Shown: piece after piece, positions 21,351 through 34,230 of the stretch
Layout of the letters: every line of letters starts with the position of its first letter
Position numbering within the stretch: the stretch's first letter is position 1
Origin: Tridacna crocea
Taxonomy: Eukaryota > Mollusca > Bivalvia > Cardiida > Cardiidae
DNA length: 64,000 nt
Assembly (NCBI GenBank): GCA_943736015.1
Contig: OX031066.1
Coordinates: 11,598,245 to 11,662,244 of the forward strand
Reading direction: 5' to 3'
Program-made: the position numbers and the translations under genes
Notes under the pieces: generated by a model
The model's database searches: none
What the model saw: only the letters and a program-made list of their open reading frames with translations
What the model was told of the DNA's origin: nothing

Positions 21351-22537
21351 TAGGGCTCCGTACCGGTACTTGATATATACCAAAAACCGGTATTTTACAT
21401 TCGATAGATATATCGGATCGAACGTTTCTGTATTGAACAAAATATCGATCATCAAAAGAAAATAAAAGTAAAGCATATAAATACCCAATTTAGTTGTTTT
21501 AACGGCGAAATTCATTACGAGTTTACTTTAGGTAATCTCTAAAGTCGAGTACTAGAGGTAGGTGTGGCTACCTGGGAAACTTACAACCAATCAAAATGCA
21601 TCATTCTTTATTACTCGCCCTGTACCCATTACACAATGGATGACAATTAGCTAATACCCCTATTCTCGTTCCCCTGTCATGTTGTTTGAAATCTGCAAAT
21701 TATGCATCAATCAGCAGATTGCAGACAGATTTATGCTGATAATTGGTCAATGAATATAGTTGATTAAAGAAAGGTAACGAACATCTCGTGATGTGATCGA
21801 GAGGTAGCGATGGAAATAATTGAAGCCGTGACCTTTCAACCTTCCTAAGATTTTATTTGGTCGATCTTTTAATATTGCCGAAAAATGTGGCTCGAAAATC
21901 AAATCTCTTTTTCTGTTAGTTTATCTGAAATCAGTGTTCCGACTCGCGTAAATTATTGTGTAAATCATTTTATATACTTGAAATTTGCATTACAAAATGT
22001 TAATCACACGCGAGACCTCACGTAAGAAAAAAAATGGGACAAAAAAGGCCATTATCTGTTTATCGTGAGTAAAATAACAGGTTTTGATGCTACATGTAGT
22101 TCTAATCCTTATTGAGAAATCTATGTCGAATCATGCGAACATACCTATCCAGAAATTAACACGCATGAAAAATTGTTCGGTGAAAAAAAAAAAAAAAAAA
22201 ACACGGAAACCCATGACACAACAAAATGTCTCCTTGACATTGTCCGATCAGAGTCCTCTTAGACTGTCTTTTCAGCTTTTTAATGAGTAGTAAATGTAGA
22301 TCTAGTTAGAATTCATATTGATTTAGGCCTAAATAATTATGAAATTTCAATACAATCTAGAAGTGTTAAGTTGGCGGTATTTTGTTTTTCAGGTATGCTG
22401 AAAAAAGAACAAACACAATTTTCGCATTTTTTTCTTTCTTTTATTGAAAATTGAAATATCATATGATATATCGAATATCCATCATTTTGTATCGATACAA
22501 ATATCGTATCGATCAAACTGACCGATACGGAGCCCTA
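21351..22537. mobile_element. non-autonomous hAT element with 8-bp target duplication
   Basis: Begins TAGGGCTCCGTACCGGT and ends ACCGATACGGAGCCCTA, terminal inverted repeats with one mismatch in 17. It is flanked by ACCTACTG on both sides (21343-21350 and 22538-22545). An 8-bp duplication and TAGGG-type ends are the signature of hAT transposons. No transposase is encoded. About 350 bp of its interior (21960-22310) is collinear with the interior of the 58.4-59.9 kb element in reverse complement. Confidence 0.93.
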
Positions 22538-22545
22538 ACCTACTG

Positions 22546-24886
22546 AAATGGAGATCGGACCGGGGGAAAAAAACAAGGCGAGGGTCCGATGGACCTGTCA
22601 AAATGGAGGTCAGACCTGCCCAGTCTTCATGGTAAAAAGTCTCATGCCCAGAAATAAATTCAGAATGACTAATTGGGTTGAATTAAGAGTAATAATTCTA
22701 ATGAAAATTTGAGTCTGTTTGTTTAGGATTATCTTTGTGTGAAAGTGAACTACTTCGAGATTTTTCGGTACACCGGTCGTGTGAGAACGCTATGACATTG
22801 ACTTATTTAAGTCATTGTAATATCAACAGTTTTCCCTGGTTCCCAGTTTACCTGACATCAGTAATAGTTGCCAGTGGTGAAGCCAGTTAAAATCTATGAA
22901 TATAACGTCTGCACTTTTTGCTAAAAGCTTACGAAAAATGCATATTTAAACCTTGGTCGTCATCAAATTTGAAACAGAAAACACTGGGAGAAAATAGAAC
23001 AGAGCTACATAATTAGAGGTAGATAGAAAGTATAAGAACAAAGATCATCTATGGGTTGGTTCGTTGAACATCAAAATGAAAGTTGGTCGTGGGTTTCGTC
23101 CCACAATGCAACTGTTCAACTCTGACTAACACACACAAAAGAAATATGTGAAATTCCAAATTTTGTTTTGGTCATCATAACACAGTGCTAATTGTAAATG
23201 CTTCCTATGTGCCTGACGTATATTTGTCTTCAACTGAAGGCACTAAGAGCAAAAGTAAATTGAAATGGTACTCAGTAAGGGATTTTTTGGGGGTGTGTGT
23301 GGGGTGGGACAGTGGTCAATTTGGACATGCCCAAGTATACTTCGTTCCCTCCTGTTGTAAGGGCCCAGCTATTTCTATCACTATTTTTCAGCCCTAATTG
23401 CGCTTTGGAAATCTTTACCCCAGTTTGGTTACTTGTCTTTTTACATCATTCTAAGTCGTCACAATGCCAAAACTGATCAATTTTCTGAATGCATTTGATT
23501 TTGAAAAGTGTACTGATTCATCTTTGAATTTTAGAATTGTAAAAAGGGTCAATCAGTAGACCATACGGTTATCTATATTACAGTGAACTAGTGGGCCGTA
23601 TTTAGATTGACTAAAACTGAAACAGTAAGAGTAATGAATTAGAGTCAAATACCTTTCAATCTAAACTTACAAGTAAAGAACAAAAACTGAGTGTTCTAAA
23701 CTTTTATTTCTTCACAATAGGTGATGATAACAACTTTTACTTTGTCACTTATGGCTTTACATCAGCGTGACTCATTCTTGAGGTTTTTTTTTTCATTCCT
23801 ACTGATTGGCTGGTTAGTACATTCTTCAGATGGAATTTCACAAAGTCCTTTGATTATGCACTTATAAGAAGCTCCCCTAGGTGTTTCAAGCTGAAAATTC
23901 TAGGGAAAAAATGTGTCTTATTGTCGTGCATATATGGTAATTGGCCACAATATTTTTGGATTTAGGATGCTATTTGGAAATAAGAAAAACGGCCTCCGTT
24001 TCCAGTAACCCTGGCAACTTGTTATTTCTTTAAGCTTGAATTGTGGTGATATTCAGTTGCAAAAACACAATCATTTAAATATTTGGCAAGCATCACAACC
24101 TGAAATACCGTGTGACCAGTTCGAGGATACTCACAGAATTTGAACACTCAATGATACTTGATTCATAAAAACTGGATTCATTTTAGTTGAATTTATAAAT
24201 TATCTCATCAAAGTCGTAGAAAGTATTGAACAAGATCTACACACCCTTGTATCGACCCTTTGACACTTTTTTCGTTTGATCTTATATCTAATAATTATGA
24301 GAGGCTTTTTCATGAAACAAATGTTCCCAGTCTGATATGATGTTCCCAGTCTATAAATGCTTTCAGCCAATCAAATGCGTTGTAAATGACTAAAACTCAG
24401 TGTGCAAGCGCCCAATGGATGAAAAGAACATAGAAATTAACCAAGTTCAGATAGAATCTAGAAATACTGGTGTTATTATTATTATGTGAGATACTTAGAT
24501 AACATTTGAGAGCATTTACACATAAATTACTCGATTTTCCTAGTAGATAAGGTAACTGTTAAAATGCTTATGTGCATGGAAATCGGATGGACCAGATTGT
24601 TAAACAAAATGTTTACTGCACTGAAGACATATAAATACTTCAAACAACAGAAACAAAAATAGTTTTAAAAACGACACAGACATATGAACTTGTAAGGCCA
24701 TGGTATGATGTCCAGCTTTTAAAAGTGTAGAAGAGGTTCTGTTGGGTGCCTTTTGCATGCCATTTATGATTGTTAGCTTTTTAAAAGGATTTTGAGGAAT
24801 TATTAATAATTTGAATGCCTCCTTGTCAATTACTCTACTGAGTATGATTTATGTTAAAATTTGTGCCTGCAGGGAAGTGTAAATGG
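22546..24886. other. no recognised gene
   Basis: AT-rich, low-repeat DNA. 22546-22620 and 21310-21342 together look like an older repeat (GGTCCGAGGTCCGG and GGTCAGACCTG-type text) that the hAT element landed in. Short open frames such as 23185-23397 have no motif. Confidence 0.35.
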
Positions 24887-24887
24887 A

Positions 24888-25010
24888 CCAGTCCATTTTA
24901 ACTCACTTGAGCATGAAGTGCAGAGTTATGTGCAAGGTGAGCTATTGTCATCAGTCATCGTCTGTTGTCTGTCCATCTGTCTGTCTATGTTTTCTTTCAA
25001 AATTTTCTCC
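24888..25010 (+). repeat. hairpin-led bivalve-type repeat, start only
   Basis: AACTCACTTGAGCATGAAGT...AAGGTGAGCTATTGTC followed by GTCTGTCCATCTGTC. It mirrors the end of the 26.7-29.4 kb element (CAATAGCTCACCATGAGCAC...). It keeps a 113-codon frame open (24861-25202), which I do not call a gene. Confidence 0.6.
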
Positions 25011-25764
25011 TCCTTAAAGGTGGCCCTTCAGGTCTTGGGACGAAAATTGTACAAAAATGCAAAAAAATCATCCTTACACTCCCAAAGCCTTTTAATTTTC
25101 ATTCATAAAACCCCAGTAGTCGAACACCATCCAACAACACGAGAAATTAGAGATTTACTACAGCCCAGGTCGACACCGAGGGGAGACACGTTCTATTTTT
25201 AGATTATTAATTCGCTCATTTACAAACAGGTATACACAGACGAAGTTTCAAACATAGCGTTTGAAGAAGACTTTATGGAAAATAATTATTACATGTTTGT
25301 TATGTAATGGAAATAAAGCGTTATGAGTCACGTGCCAGTCACTAGGCATTCCCAAAATGCTTTATTGATTTTTGGCGCGAAATCTAAAAATATCTTAAGT
25401 GGCTACGTAGCCTTTTAAGGGAATACCATCAAAAAAAAAATTTTTTTGTAATTTCATGAATCTTAATTATTGATGATTTGTATTATTTTTTCATATGAAT
25501 TTCAGTGATATATATATTTTTTAATTTGGTGAGATGAAAAAATTCTAAATACCCACCTTTAACCAGTGAGCAAATCAAGCTGAAATTTGACAGAGATGTT
25601 CGTTTGGTGAAGCTTCAGCAAAGTTATAAAAAAACAATACATGTAATGAAAATAAAAAATTCTAAATTCTGTCAAAATCTCTGGTTGTCATGGTAACAGA
25701 AAGGCTGAAATAAAGGTAATATCTTCAAACAACCTATGACAAATAAAGGCCTAGAGATTTACAC
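25011..25764. other. no recognised feature
   Basis: AT-rich sequence, nothing recognised. Confidence 0.3.
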
Positions 25765-26225
25765 TTTTGCATATTGCATATTGCACCACATCTTCGCGAG
25801 CCAAGTTTACGATCACTACCTTGGCTGATTGAGCCCGATTTCAAGATTCCTGTGATCATGCGCCCTCTATTGGATGCTGGTTATGACTCCCCTCTACATC
25901 ATGTTTCTAAAAACAAAATCGTTTTACAAACCGCTTACGAATACACATGAAGCGATAAGTAGACATCCACATGGGTTTCCATGTTTTACCTTTTATTCGA
26001 AAGGTAGAGACCTTGTTCTATTTTTGTCAAAGATTAAATGCTACGAGCGGTTTCATTCTTTGCAGCTAGAGCTGGCTGCATCCAATGAAAAAGTGTATCG
26101 GGTGAACGTAAAAATCAAGCTCGAGCCACCAAGGGTAGAGTAACTTAGTGAATCATCGGCCTTGGTTTGCGAAGATGATTGCACCACCCAGTTTCATATT
26201 TGAATGTTGCATGTTGCATCACCTG
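25765..26225. repeat. imperfect fold-back element
   Basis: GCATATTGCATATTGCACCAC and CTTCGCGAGCCAAG on the left face GGTTTGCGAAGATGATTGCA and GTTGCATGTTGCATCA on the right. The inner blocks ATTGGATGC and GCATCCAAT also pair. Old and degenerate. Confidence 0.55.
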
Positions 26226-26284
26226 ATGACCGCTTATAACAGTTGTTAGAATAATGCCTCTTGCGTCCTATTTGGTGCTTTTAT

Positions 26285-26607
26285 GCACAAGGAGATTCAG
26301 GTTGGTTTGATTGATTGTATGGGGTTAAATGCAGCTTTCAACATGATTTAAGTCATATGGGCTACAGCACCTAACCATGGATTCCTGGTATTTCTCAAAC
26401 CAGTACTACCACAACATTCTATCCGAGCCTCCTGCTCATCCCAGTTGGGCAATTATTCACCCATTGGTGAGAGACAAATGACTATGTCAAATGTTGGAAA
26501 GAATGTTGGAAAGAATGTTGGCCTGGCTAGGGGATCAAACCCGTGACCCCATGATTCGCAGTCCACTGCCCTGCCAACTGCACTACGACCTCAGCCAACT
26601 AAGATGG
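26285..26607 (-). mobile_element. tRNA-derived SINE
   Basis: On the minus strand the head reads GTAGTGCAGTTGGCAGGGCA with the B box GGGTTTGATCCC, then a body shared with 33796-34048. It ends in a GTTGAAAGC...ATTTAACCCC tail. Confidence 0.75.
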
Positions 26608-26744
26608 GTGATTATGGACAATGACAGTCCTCTTTTTATTTGAGATATTAACAATCAGACTAATAGAATAACCTCAAATTCAGGGGTTTTGGTGAAGTAT
26701 CAAACATTATATACTAAGTAAGTATACTCTCAAATCCTACAACA

Positions 26745-29362
26745 AGAGGGCCATGATGGCCCTGAAATCGCTCACCTGAGTTTATTGACCAAACATGCAC
26801 CATCTAGTTTCCCAGTGACCTAGTTTTTTATTAGACATTACCCATCATCAAACACTTTTGAGATATCAATAAGACAAACATTCTGGCCAAGTTTCATGAG
26901 TATTGGACTGAAAATGTGGCCTCTACAGTGTACAAAAGGTTTTTCTAAGATTTCATCAAGTGACCTAGTTTTGGACCCGACAAATACCCATTATCAAACT
27001 CTTTTGAGACATCACCAAAACAAACATTCTGACCAAGTCTGAAGAGTATCAGGCAGAAAATGTAGCCTCTGGAGTGTACACAAGGTTTTTCTAATATTTG
27101 ACCCATTGACCTAGTTTTTGACTCCACATGACCCATTTTCAAACTCATTCAAGGTATCACCAGGACAAATATTATGAACAAGTTTTAGGAGTATCAGACT
27201 GAAAATGTGTCCTCCAGAGCATACAAAAGGTGTTTATAACATTTGACCTATTGACCTAGTTTTTGACCCAACATGACCCATATTCAAACTCATCCAAGAT
27301 ATTATAAAGGCAAACATTCTGACTAATTTTCAAGAGTGTTGGACTGAAAATGTGGCATCCAGAGCATATACAAGGTTTTTCTAAGATTTGACCTGGTGAC
27401 CTAGTTTTTAACCCCCAATGACCCATTTTCAAACCTGTCTGAGATATCATCAAGACAAACATTCTGACCAACTTACAAGAGTTTCGGACTGAAAATGTGG
27501 CCTCTAGAGCCTACAAAAGGTTTTTCTAACATTTGACCTAGTGACCTAGTTTTTGACCCCACATGACCCATTTTCGTTCTTGTCCGAGATATCATCCAGG
27601 CAAACATCCTGACCAACTTTCATGAGTATCCAACTGAAAATATGGCCTCTAGAGCGTACAAAAGGTTTTTCTAAGATTTGACCTAGTGACCTAGTTTTTG
27701 ACCCCACGTGACCCATTTTCAAACTCGTCCGAGATATCATCCAGACAAACATTCTGACCAACTTTCATGAGTATCCGACTGAAAATGTGGCCTCTAGAGC
27801 GTACAAAAGGTTTTTCTAAGATTTGACCTGGTGACCTAGTTTTTGACCCCTAGTGACCCATTTTCAAACTCGTCCGAGATACCATCCAGACAAACATCCT
27901 GACCAACTTTCATGAGTATCCAACTAAAAATGTGGCCTCTAGAGCGTACAAAAGGTTTTTCTAAGATTTGACCTGGTGACCTAGTTTTTGACCCCACGTG
28001 ACCCATTTTCGAACTCGTCCGAGATATCATCCAGACAAACATTCTGATTATTTTTCATGAGTATCCGACTGAAAATGTGGCCTCTAGAGCGTACAAAAGG
28101 TTTTTCTAAGATTTGACCTGGTGACCTAGTTTTTGACCCCACGTGACCCACTTTCAAACTCGTCCGAGATATCATCCAGACAAACATTCTGATTATTTTT
28201 CATGAGTATCCGACTGAAAATGTGGCCTCTAGAGCGTACAAAAGGTTTTTCTAAGATTTGACCTGGTGACCTAGTTTTTGACCCCACGTGACCCACTTTC
28301 GAACTCATCCGAGAAATCATCGAGACAAACATCCTCACCAACTTTCATGAGTATCCGACTGAAAATGCGGCCTCTAGAGCGTACACAAGGTTTTTCTAAG
28401 ATTTGACCTGGTGACCTAGTTTTTGACCCCACGTGACCCATTTTCGAACTCGTCCGAGATATCATCGAGACAAACATCCTGACCAACTTTCATGAGTATT
28501 GGACTCAAAATGCGGCCTCTAGAGCGTACACAAGGTTTTTCTAAGATTTGACCTAGTGACCTAGTTTTTGACCCCACATGACCCATTTTCGAACTCGTCC
28601 GAGATATCATCGAGACAAACATCCTGACCAACTTTCATGAGTATCCGACTGAAAATGTGGCCTCTAGAGCGTACACAAGGTTTTTCTAAGATTTGACCTG
28701 GTGACCTAGTTTTTGACCCCACGTGACCCACTTTCGAACTCATCCGAGAAATCATCGAGACAAACATCCTCACCAACTTTCATGAGTATCCGACTGAAAA
28801 TGCGGCCTCTAGAGCGTACACAAGGTTTTTCTAAGATTTGACCTGGTGACCTAGTTTTTGACCCCACGTGACCCATTTTCGAACTCGTCCGAGATATCAT
28901 CGAGACAAACATCCTGACCAACTTTCATGAGTATTGGACTCAAAATGCGGCCTCTAGAGCGTACACAAGGTTTTTCTAAGATTTGACCTAGTGACCTAGT
29001 TTTTGACCCCACATGACCCATTTTCGAACTCGTCCGAGATATCATCGAGACAAACATCCTGACCAACTTTCATGAGTATCCGACTCAAAATGCGGCCTCT
29101 AGAGCGTACACAAGGTTTTTCTAAGATTTGACCTAGTGACCTAGTTTTTGACCCCACATGACCCATTTTCGAACTCGTCCGAGGTTTCATCGAGACAAAC
29201 ATCCTGACCAACTTTCATGAGTATCCGACCAAAACTGTGGCCTGTAGAGCGTACACAAGGTAAAAAGTTGACGACGGACGACGCACGACGGACGACGGAC
29301 GACGGACACAGCACGATCACAATAGCTCACCATGAGCACTTCGTGCTCAGGTGAGCTAAAAA
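26745..29362. mobile_element. 145-bp tandem array element with hairpin ends
   Basis: Left edge: AGGGCCATGATGGCCCT palindrome then CGCTCACCTGAG. Right edge: a GACGACGG run, then AGCTCACCATGAGCACTTCG and its mirror to GGTGAGCT. Between them lie about 17 units of 145 bp marked by GTGACCTAGTTTTTGACCCC. Units grow more alike towards the right. On the minus strand each unit opens a frame of about 71 codons, but 145 is not a multiple of three, so these overlap out of frame and are not proteins. Resembles bivalve elements with internal satellites. Confidence 0.9.
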
Positions 29363-29656
29363 ATCAAGATTAATTTTTTACATGCACAAAGATTGGGATC
29401 TTAAATTCAATGTTGACAAATGTCAAGTCATATATTACAACACTAAAAACCTAAAAAACTAAATTTCATTAATGATAAAGAGCTTAGGAAACAGAAGAGT
29501 TTTGTTTGAAGGGATCTTAAATTTAGTAAAAATATATTTCAACAAAGATAAATAAGGCCGGCAGCATGTTGTCTCTTTTACAAGAGCTTTCAATTACAAG
29601 TTTGAAGTTAGTTTCTTGAGAAAATTTGATCAAATTAAAAAATAGCCTTTATTATG

Positions 29657-29914
29657 TGGCTGAGTGGTGACACTGGTGAGCATGTCGGACTCATGACCTG
29701 GTGGTTGTGAGCTCGATACCCAGTTGAGGCGAACCTTCTTCTGGCGTATTTTCGCGTCTCACCTATACTGAAGCATGCGAGAAAAGTAGTGACTTTGGAA
29801 AGAAAGTAGTGTTAGTACTGGTATGAGAAAGCCAGACGACACATGTGCATCACCGACTGCCATGATATGACCTTAGCTGTTAAAGTGGCATTAAACCCCA
29901 ACACAACCAACCAA
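29657..29914 (+). mobile_element. complete tRNA-derived SINE with 11-bp target duplication
   Basis: The direct repeat CCTTTATTATG lies at 29646-29656 and 29915-29925. The head carries TGGCTGAGTGGTGACACTGG (A-box region) and GTGAGCTCGATACCC (B box). The body has TTTTCGCGTCTCACC, and the tail has GTTAAAGTGGCATTAAACCC ending in ACCAACCAA repeats. About 258 bp, a complete insertion made by LINE machinery. Confidence 0.93.
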
Positions 29915-29999
29915 CCTTTATTATGGGTGGGTGTTATTTAAAATATGCAGTCAGGAAATGCCTTTGTTCAAAGATTCTTCTTTAAAACCACTTTATATA

Positions 30000-30226
30000 T
30001 TAACTCATTACCACACAAGACAATTTTGGACTGGTCCAAATTGAAAGCATTTGCAGATGACAAAATAAAGGTGACTGAAAAATAGAAATTTGTTCTGGAA
30101 AGGGTAAAAAACACTGGGAAAAGAAGAAACTGCTGGTTACCAGCATTTTCTCCTTTTCCCACAGTGTTTTCAAAAGGCTTCTTTCTCAGGGGCGTCGAAA
30201 GTAGGGATTGAGTGGTAATGGGTTAA
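30000..30226 (-). mobile_element. TTAA-palindrome MITE, copy 6
   Basis: TTAACTCATTACCACACAAG to GAGTGGTAATGGGTTAA. The left arm of the palindrome has two substitutions (GAAGAAACTGCTGG). Confidence 0.92.
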
Positions 30227-30979
30227 AACAAAGAAACAAGGCTTGAATTGTTGTTATTTTTTGTGGTATGACTGGTTTCACAAAACAGGTCCAGACATCA
30301 AACAATAATAATTTCTAGTGTCATTTGACTTTATTCATATAATTCTTGTTTGGGCATATATTTGAATTTTTTGTTATATATAAAACATATATTATACATG
30401 TACATACAATTGTATCTATTGCCCTGAAGAGCAAAGCGAAACTGGTTGGCAATAAGATTAAGTTTTTAATTGTATCTGTGTGACTTTTTCATTTTTTTCT
30501 ATATCTTACCTTGACCCAGGAATACTTAATTTTTACACAAACATGTAGTGTTCAAAAGGGTCACTGGAGGCCAAACTGAGAAAATTGGCAGCCCACATAA
30601 TTCAGCTCTGATTATAAACTGACGTGGGTGCACCATGTAAGGCAATCAAATTTAATTTTGAGGAACAGCTAGTCAGCTACAAAATCTTTGCAAATATGGT
30701 AAGAATGGTATTCTTAATCTTATTTTTATCAAGTCTAAAACATGGTGATCCCAAGATTTTTTTGTGTCAAAAGAACATCATTCTGAGAGATTATTTCTTG
30801 TTAAATATGAACATTCTACTGAGAAAAAGACCATAAGACCATTTCATTCTAATTAAAGAAAATACAATGTCTTTTTCAATGAAGCAATGATAGGATTGAT
30901 TAAGCATATTATTTATTATAATTTTAATATAAAACAGATAAAGTTTATATCTTTTTAACTTGACAGAAACAATAAAGTC
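30227..30979. other. no recognised feature
   Basis: AT-rich. The 70-codon open frame at 30624-30836 has no motif. Confidence 0.3.
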
Positions 30980-31209
30980 TTAACTCGTTACCAAACGACA
31001 AAATTTTAGACTTGCCCAAATCGAAAGCGTTTGCAGACAACAAAATGTAAGTGACTGAAAATTTGAAATTTGTGTTTGGGAAGGTTAGAAAACATTGTGT
31101 GAAAAGGAGAAAATGCTGGTTACCAGCATTTTCTCCTTTTCCCACAATGTTTTCTAAAGGCTTCTTTTTCAGGGGCGTCAAAAGTAGGGATTGTGTGGTA
31201 ATGGGTTAA
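30980..31209 (-). mobile_element. TTAA-palindrome MITE, copy 7
   Basis: TTAACTCGTTACCAAACGAC to TGTGTGGTAATGGGTTAA, with GAAAACATTGTGTGAAAAGG and its near-perfect mirror. Confidence 0.93.
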
Positions 31210-31237
31210 ATGGAAAATGTATCATTATATTCTTTTC

Positions 31238-31790
31238 ATTTTAGTAAGGACACAATCTACAATTTAGTAAATGTAAATTTTGTCTTTCTATTCTGTTTTA
31301 TAAAAATGTCGATATACATGTATGTCATGCAATTGTAACTCACTTTTCTGTATTGTGAGGACAGTCTACATTGAAATTGTGATTATCTCTCTACCTTGTT
31401 TTGTGAGGACATTGTCCAGAGAGTGCATGCAACTGTAACTCTCAGTTTTGTTTTGTGAGGACACAGTCTAGAAAGTAAATACATTTATCTCTCTATTCTG
31501 TTTTGTGAGGACATTGTCCAGAGAGTGCATGCAACTGTAACTCTCATTTTTGTTTTGTGAGGACACAGTCTACATTGGAATTGTCATTATCTCTCTATCT
31601 TGTTTTGTGAGGACATTGTCCAGAGAGTGCATGCAACTGTAACTCTCATTTTTGTTTTGTGAGGACACAGTCTACAAAGTAAATACATTTATCTCTCTAT
31701 TCTGTTTTGTGAGGACATTGTCCATAGAGTGCATGCAACTGTAACTCTCATTTTTGTTTTCTGAGGACACAGTCTACATAGTAAATACAT
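31238..31790 (+). repeat. minisatellite, about 103-bp unit, GTGAGGACA-based
   Basis: TTTTGTGAGGACATTGTCC starts units near 31398, 31501, 31603 and 31706. Each unit has a second GTGAGGACACAGTCTA half, so the array alternates two related half-units. Between them are GAGAGTGCATGCAACTGTAA and ATCTCTCTAT. Confidence 0.9.
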
Positions 31791-31799
31791 GTAGAAGAT

Positions 31800-32935
31800 G
31801 TACATATATCAAACTTTTGTGACTCACTGCAATCGGTTCAAGAATTATCTCCTCTGGAAATTTGTAATTTTGGCCTAATTATTGCTCCAAGGCAGTAGGA
31901 ACATGAAACTTCATACAACCGTTGACCATGATTCTAGTAGGTGCCATCAAAGTTTTGGGTCACATAGGTAAAAGGTTCTAGGTCCCAGATTTAGTTTGTT
32001 TGAAAATAATTCCTTTGCTCTAGAAATCAGAAGGCTTAGAGGATAGATATTTGATATGTACAGGGGTGGGGGGGGGGGGGGGCAGGCCAACTCCAATAAT
32101 TTTATCACATGATACTACAGATTTTTCTAGAATCTTTAGAATCATTTGATGTCCATAAATGTCTTAAAATCGAAAAAAATAATAGCAATAAGTAATACAA
32201 AAATATGCTTCCTTGCATTTCTTGTGACGTCAGCGAATGGCCACTCGGATAAATCAAAATGTCCAGATAGAGCTGTAACAGACAGATATCTCCGGTTGAA
32301 AGGTGTCTACTAAGGTATCCTCGGATGACGCAGGTACATTAATGTCTTGTCTATCGCTAGGCTGAAGAAGATTATGATCAATGTTTGTTTCGTGGGTGAT
32401 TTTGGTTGGGAAAGGCTGTCGGGTGCTCGCGCCAGCAATCGAGACGTTGCACTCCTTGTGTTTATATTATATAGGGAGGGATTTTTTTTTCCATATTTTA
32501 TCATTTATTTTGGTTATAGAATGTCAAATTCCTGTGATTAAGGTAACCATAATGTTATGGACCATATTTTCAGTCCATATGTCTTGAATCAAGCAACTTT
32601 GCGAAATGTTGGATACAGTGCTTTGATAGAGGCCTAGACAGCCAAGATTCATCAAAGAACTTACTGCATGGCTATTCAGCAAGAAAAATGTAACTTCTAG
32701 CTAGCTGTTGATGTAAATCCAACGTCTGACCTGGTCACATTATGAAAAATATTGTTTTGCGATTTGAATACCGCTGATTGCCATACAAAATACTGGTAAA
32801 AATGGCAGACCTATTACATTCAAATCCCCAACTCAAAAGTTGTTAAATGAACACAACTCGTTATCTGTTTACTCAAGAACACACGGGCTCGACAGTTCAG
32901 TGTATGTGCATTAGTGTTTAAATTAGTATGTGTGT
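31800..32935. other. no recognised gene; 15-bp G run
   Basis: A poly-G tract lies at 32068-32082. Two overlapping open frames at 32347-32587 show no motif. Confidence 0.35.
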
Positions 32936-32939
32936 CTCT

Positions 32940-33250
32940 CCGAATTTGTGCAGTCCACAACTTCTACAAGTGTAGACGGATTTCGAGATAACTTGGCACA
33001 ATTGTTTTGCACAATTGTTTCCCATCATGAGTAGATGTGCCATCTGAAACATTTGTTTAGGTAGGGTCAGGGTCACAGCTGAAAGTCAAAGTTTTGTCAG
33101 GACCATAACTTCTACATTTATGGATAGATTTCAATATGAATTTGTACAATTATTCTCCATCATGAGTAGAAGAGCCCTTTGAAACATTTGATCAGATAGG
33201 TCAAAGGTCAAGGTCAAACTTGAAGTTCAAAGTGTCCAATATAAATAAAA
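32940..33250 (+). repeat. diverged tandem repeat, ACTTCTAC family
   Basis: CACAACTTCTAC / CATAACTTCTACATTTATGG, CATCATGAGTAGA and GGTCAAAGGTCAAGGTCA blocks recur at about 145-155 bp. The same blocks appear at 35140-35440. Confidence 0.65.
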
Positions 33251-33795
33251 AAAAAAAAATCTTTGTAGGCTGAACACCTTTTGTCCTTGGACAACCATTC
33301 TAATTGAAATTAAATGTTCATCCTAAGAAACCTAAATATTGTGCACAAAACAAAAAGCCAGTGTTTGTAGATTATACTTTTGAAAGTTTAATTGACTTAC
33401 CATACCCTTGGTATGTGTCAATTTTGCAGATTAAGGATATTAAGTAAAATTATTACAGAAACAAATTTTGCTGTTTTTATGCAACACACATAATAATTAT
33501 ATTATTGTTCAAATTTGTTAGCAGCAACTATGATTAAACAGCAAATTGACAGTTATAGTTCTTTCTGTTTTTAACAAAAGGGGATAAAATGGTTGAAGGC
33601 ATGTATAATTATAGTTAGAATTTCAGAAATCTTTTGTCAAACCATATTGCATCTATAGATGAACTTTCATATGAGGTATGTCATATTATAAAGTCAACCT
33701 CAATCAACCTATTTAGCTTTTTTCTGAGAAAAAGTAAGATGTGTTCCATAGATCAAGATGTTTAAGATTTCTAAAGATTCATTTGCAATATTTTG
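33251..33795. other. no recognised feature
   Basis: AT-rich sequence, nothing recognised. Confidence 0.3.
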
Positions 33796-34048
33796 TGTGA
33801 TTCAGATTGATTGTATGGGGTTTATCGGCACTTTCAACAGTATTTCAGTTGTATTGTAGTGCTAGTGTACCTAACGATGGCTTTCTGTCGTTTCTCACAC
33901 CAGTACAATCACAACATTCAATCTGAGCCACCAGCTGCTCACCCCACTAAGACGCAATACTTATTGTTCGCCTATTTGTGAGAGACAAATTACACATTTC
34001 ACAATGACTTTTGTCAAATGTCAGAAAGAATGTTGGCTTGTGTGATTT
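33796..34048 (-). mobile_element. tRNA-derived SINE, partial
   Basis: Matches the body and tail of the 26285-26607 copy: TTGATTGTATGGGGTT, CACCAGTACAATCACAACATTC, GTGAGAGACAAAT and AGAATGTTGGC. The tRNA head is missing. Confidence 0.75.
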
Positions 34049-34230
34049 AGAAGAAATTCTATAATGATCATGCGCAAGATATTCTGAATGAAAATTTTAA
34101 AAATTCTGAGGAAATCTCGATGTAAAGAACACACCTTACATGTTGCTAGAGCCTTTGCATAGGCTGCTACAGTGTTGTCACCAATAATTATATTTGACAC
34201 TTTGCAGTCTGGTGACTAAATGCACTTTTT

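Noticed and set aside
24861-25202. 113-codon open frame with an acceptor-like GCCTGCAG and a GGTGAGCT donor-like site
   Set aside because: The supposed exon is the hairpin start of a bivalve-type repeat (CTCACTTGAGC...GGTGAGCTATTG); the splice-like words belong to the repeat.
27256-29211. Eleven overlapping minus-strand frames of about 68-71 codons with similar proteins
   Set aside because: They follow the 145-bp tandem unit, overlap one another and change frame each unit because 145 is not divisible by three.
26745-29362. CRISPR array
   Set aside because: Units are contiguous 145-bp tandem repeats without unique spacers, and the DNA is animal in character.
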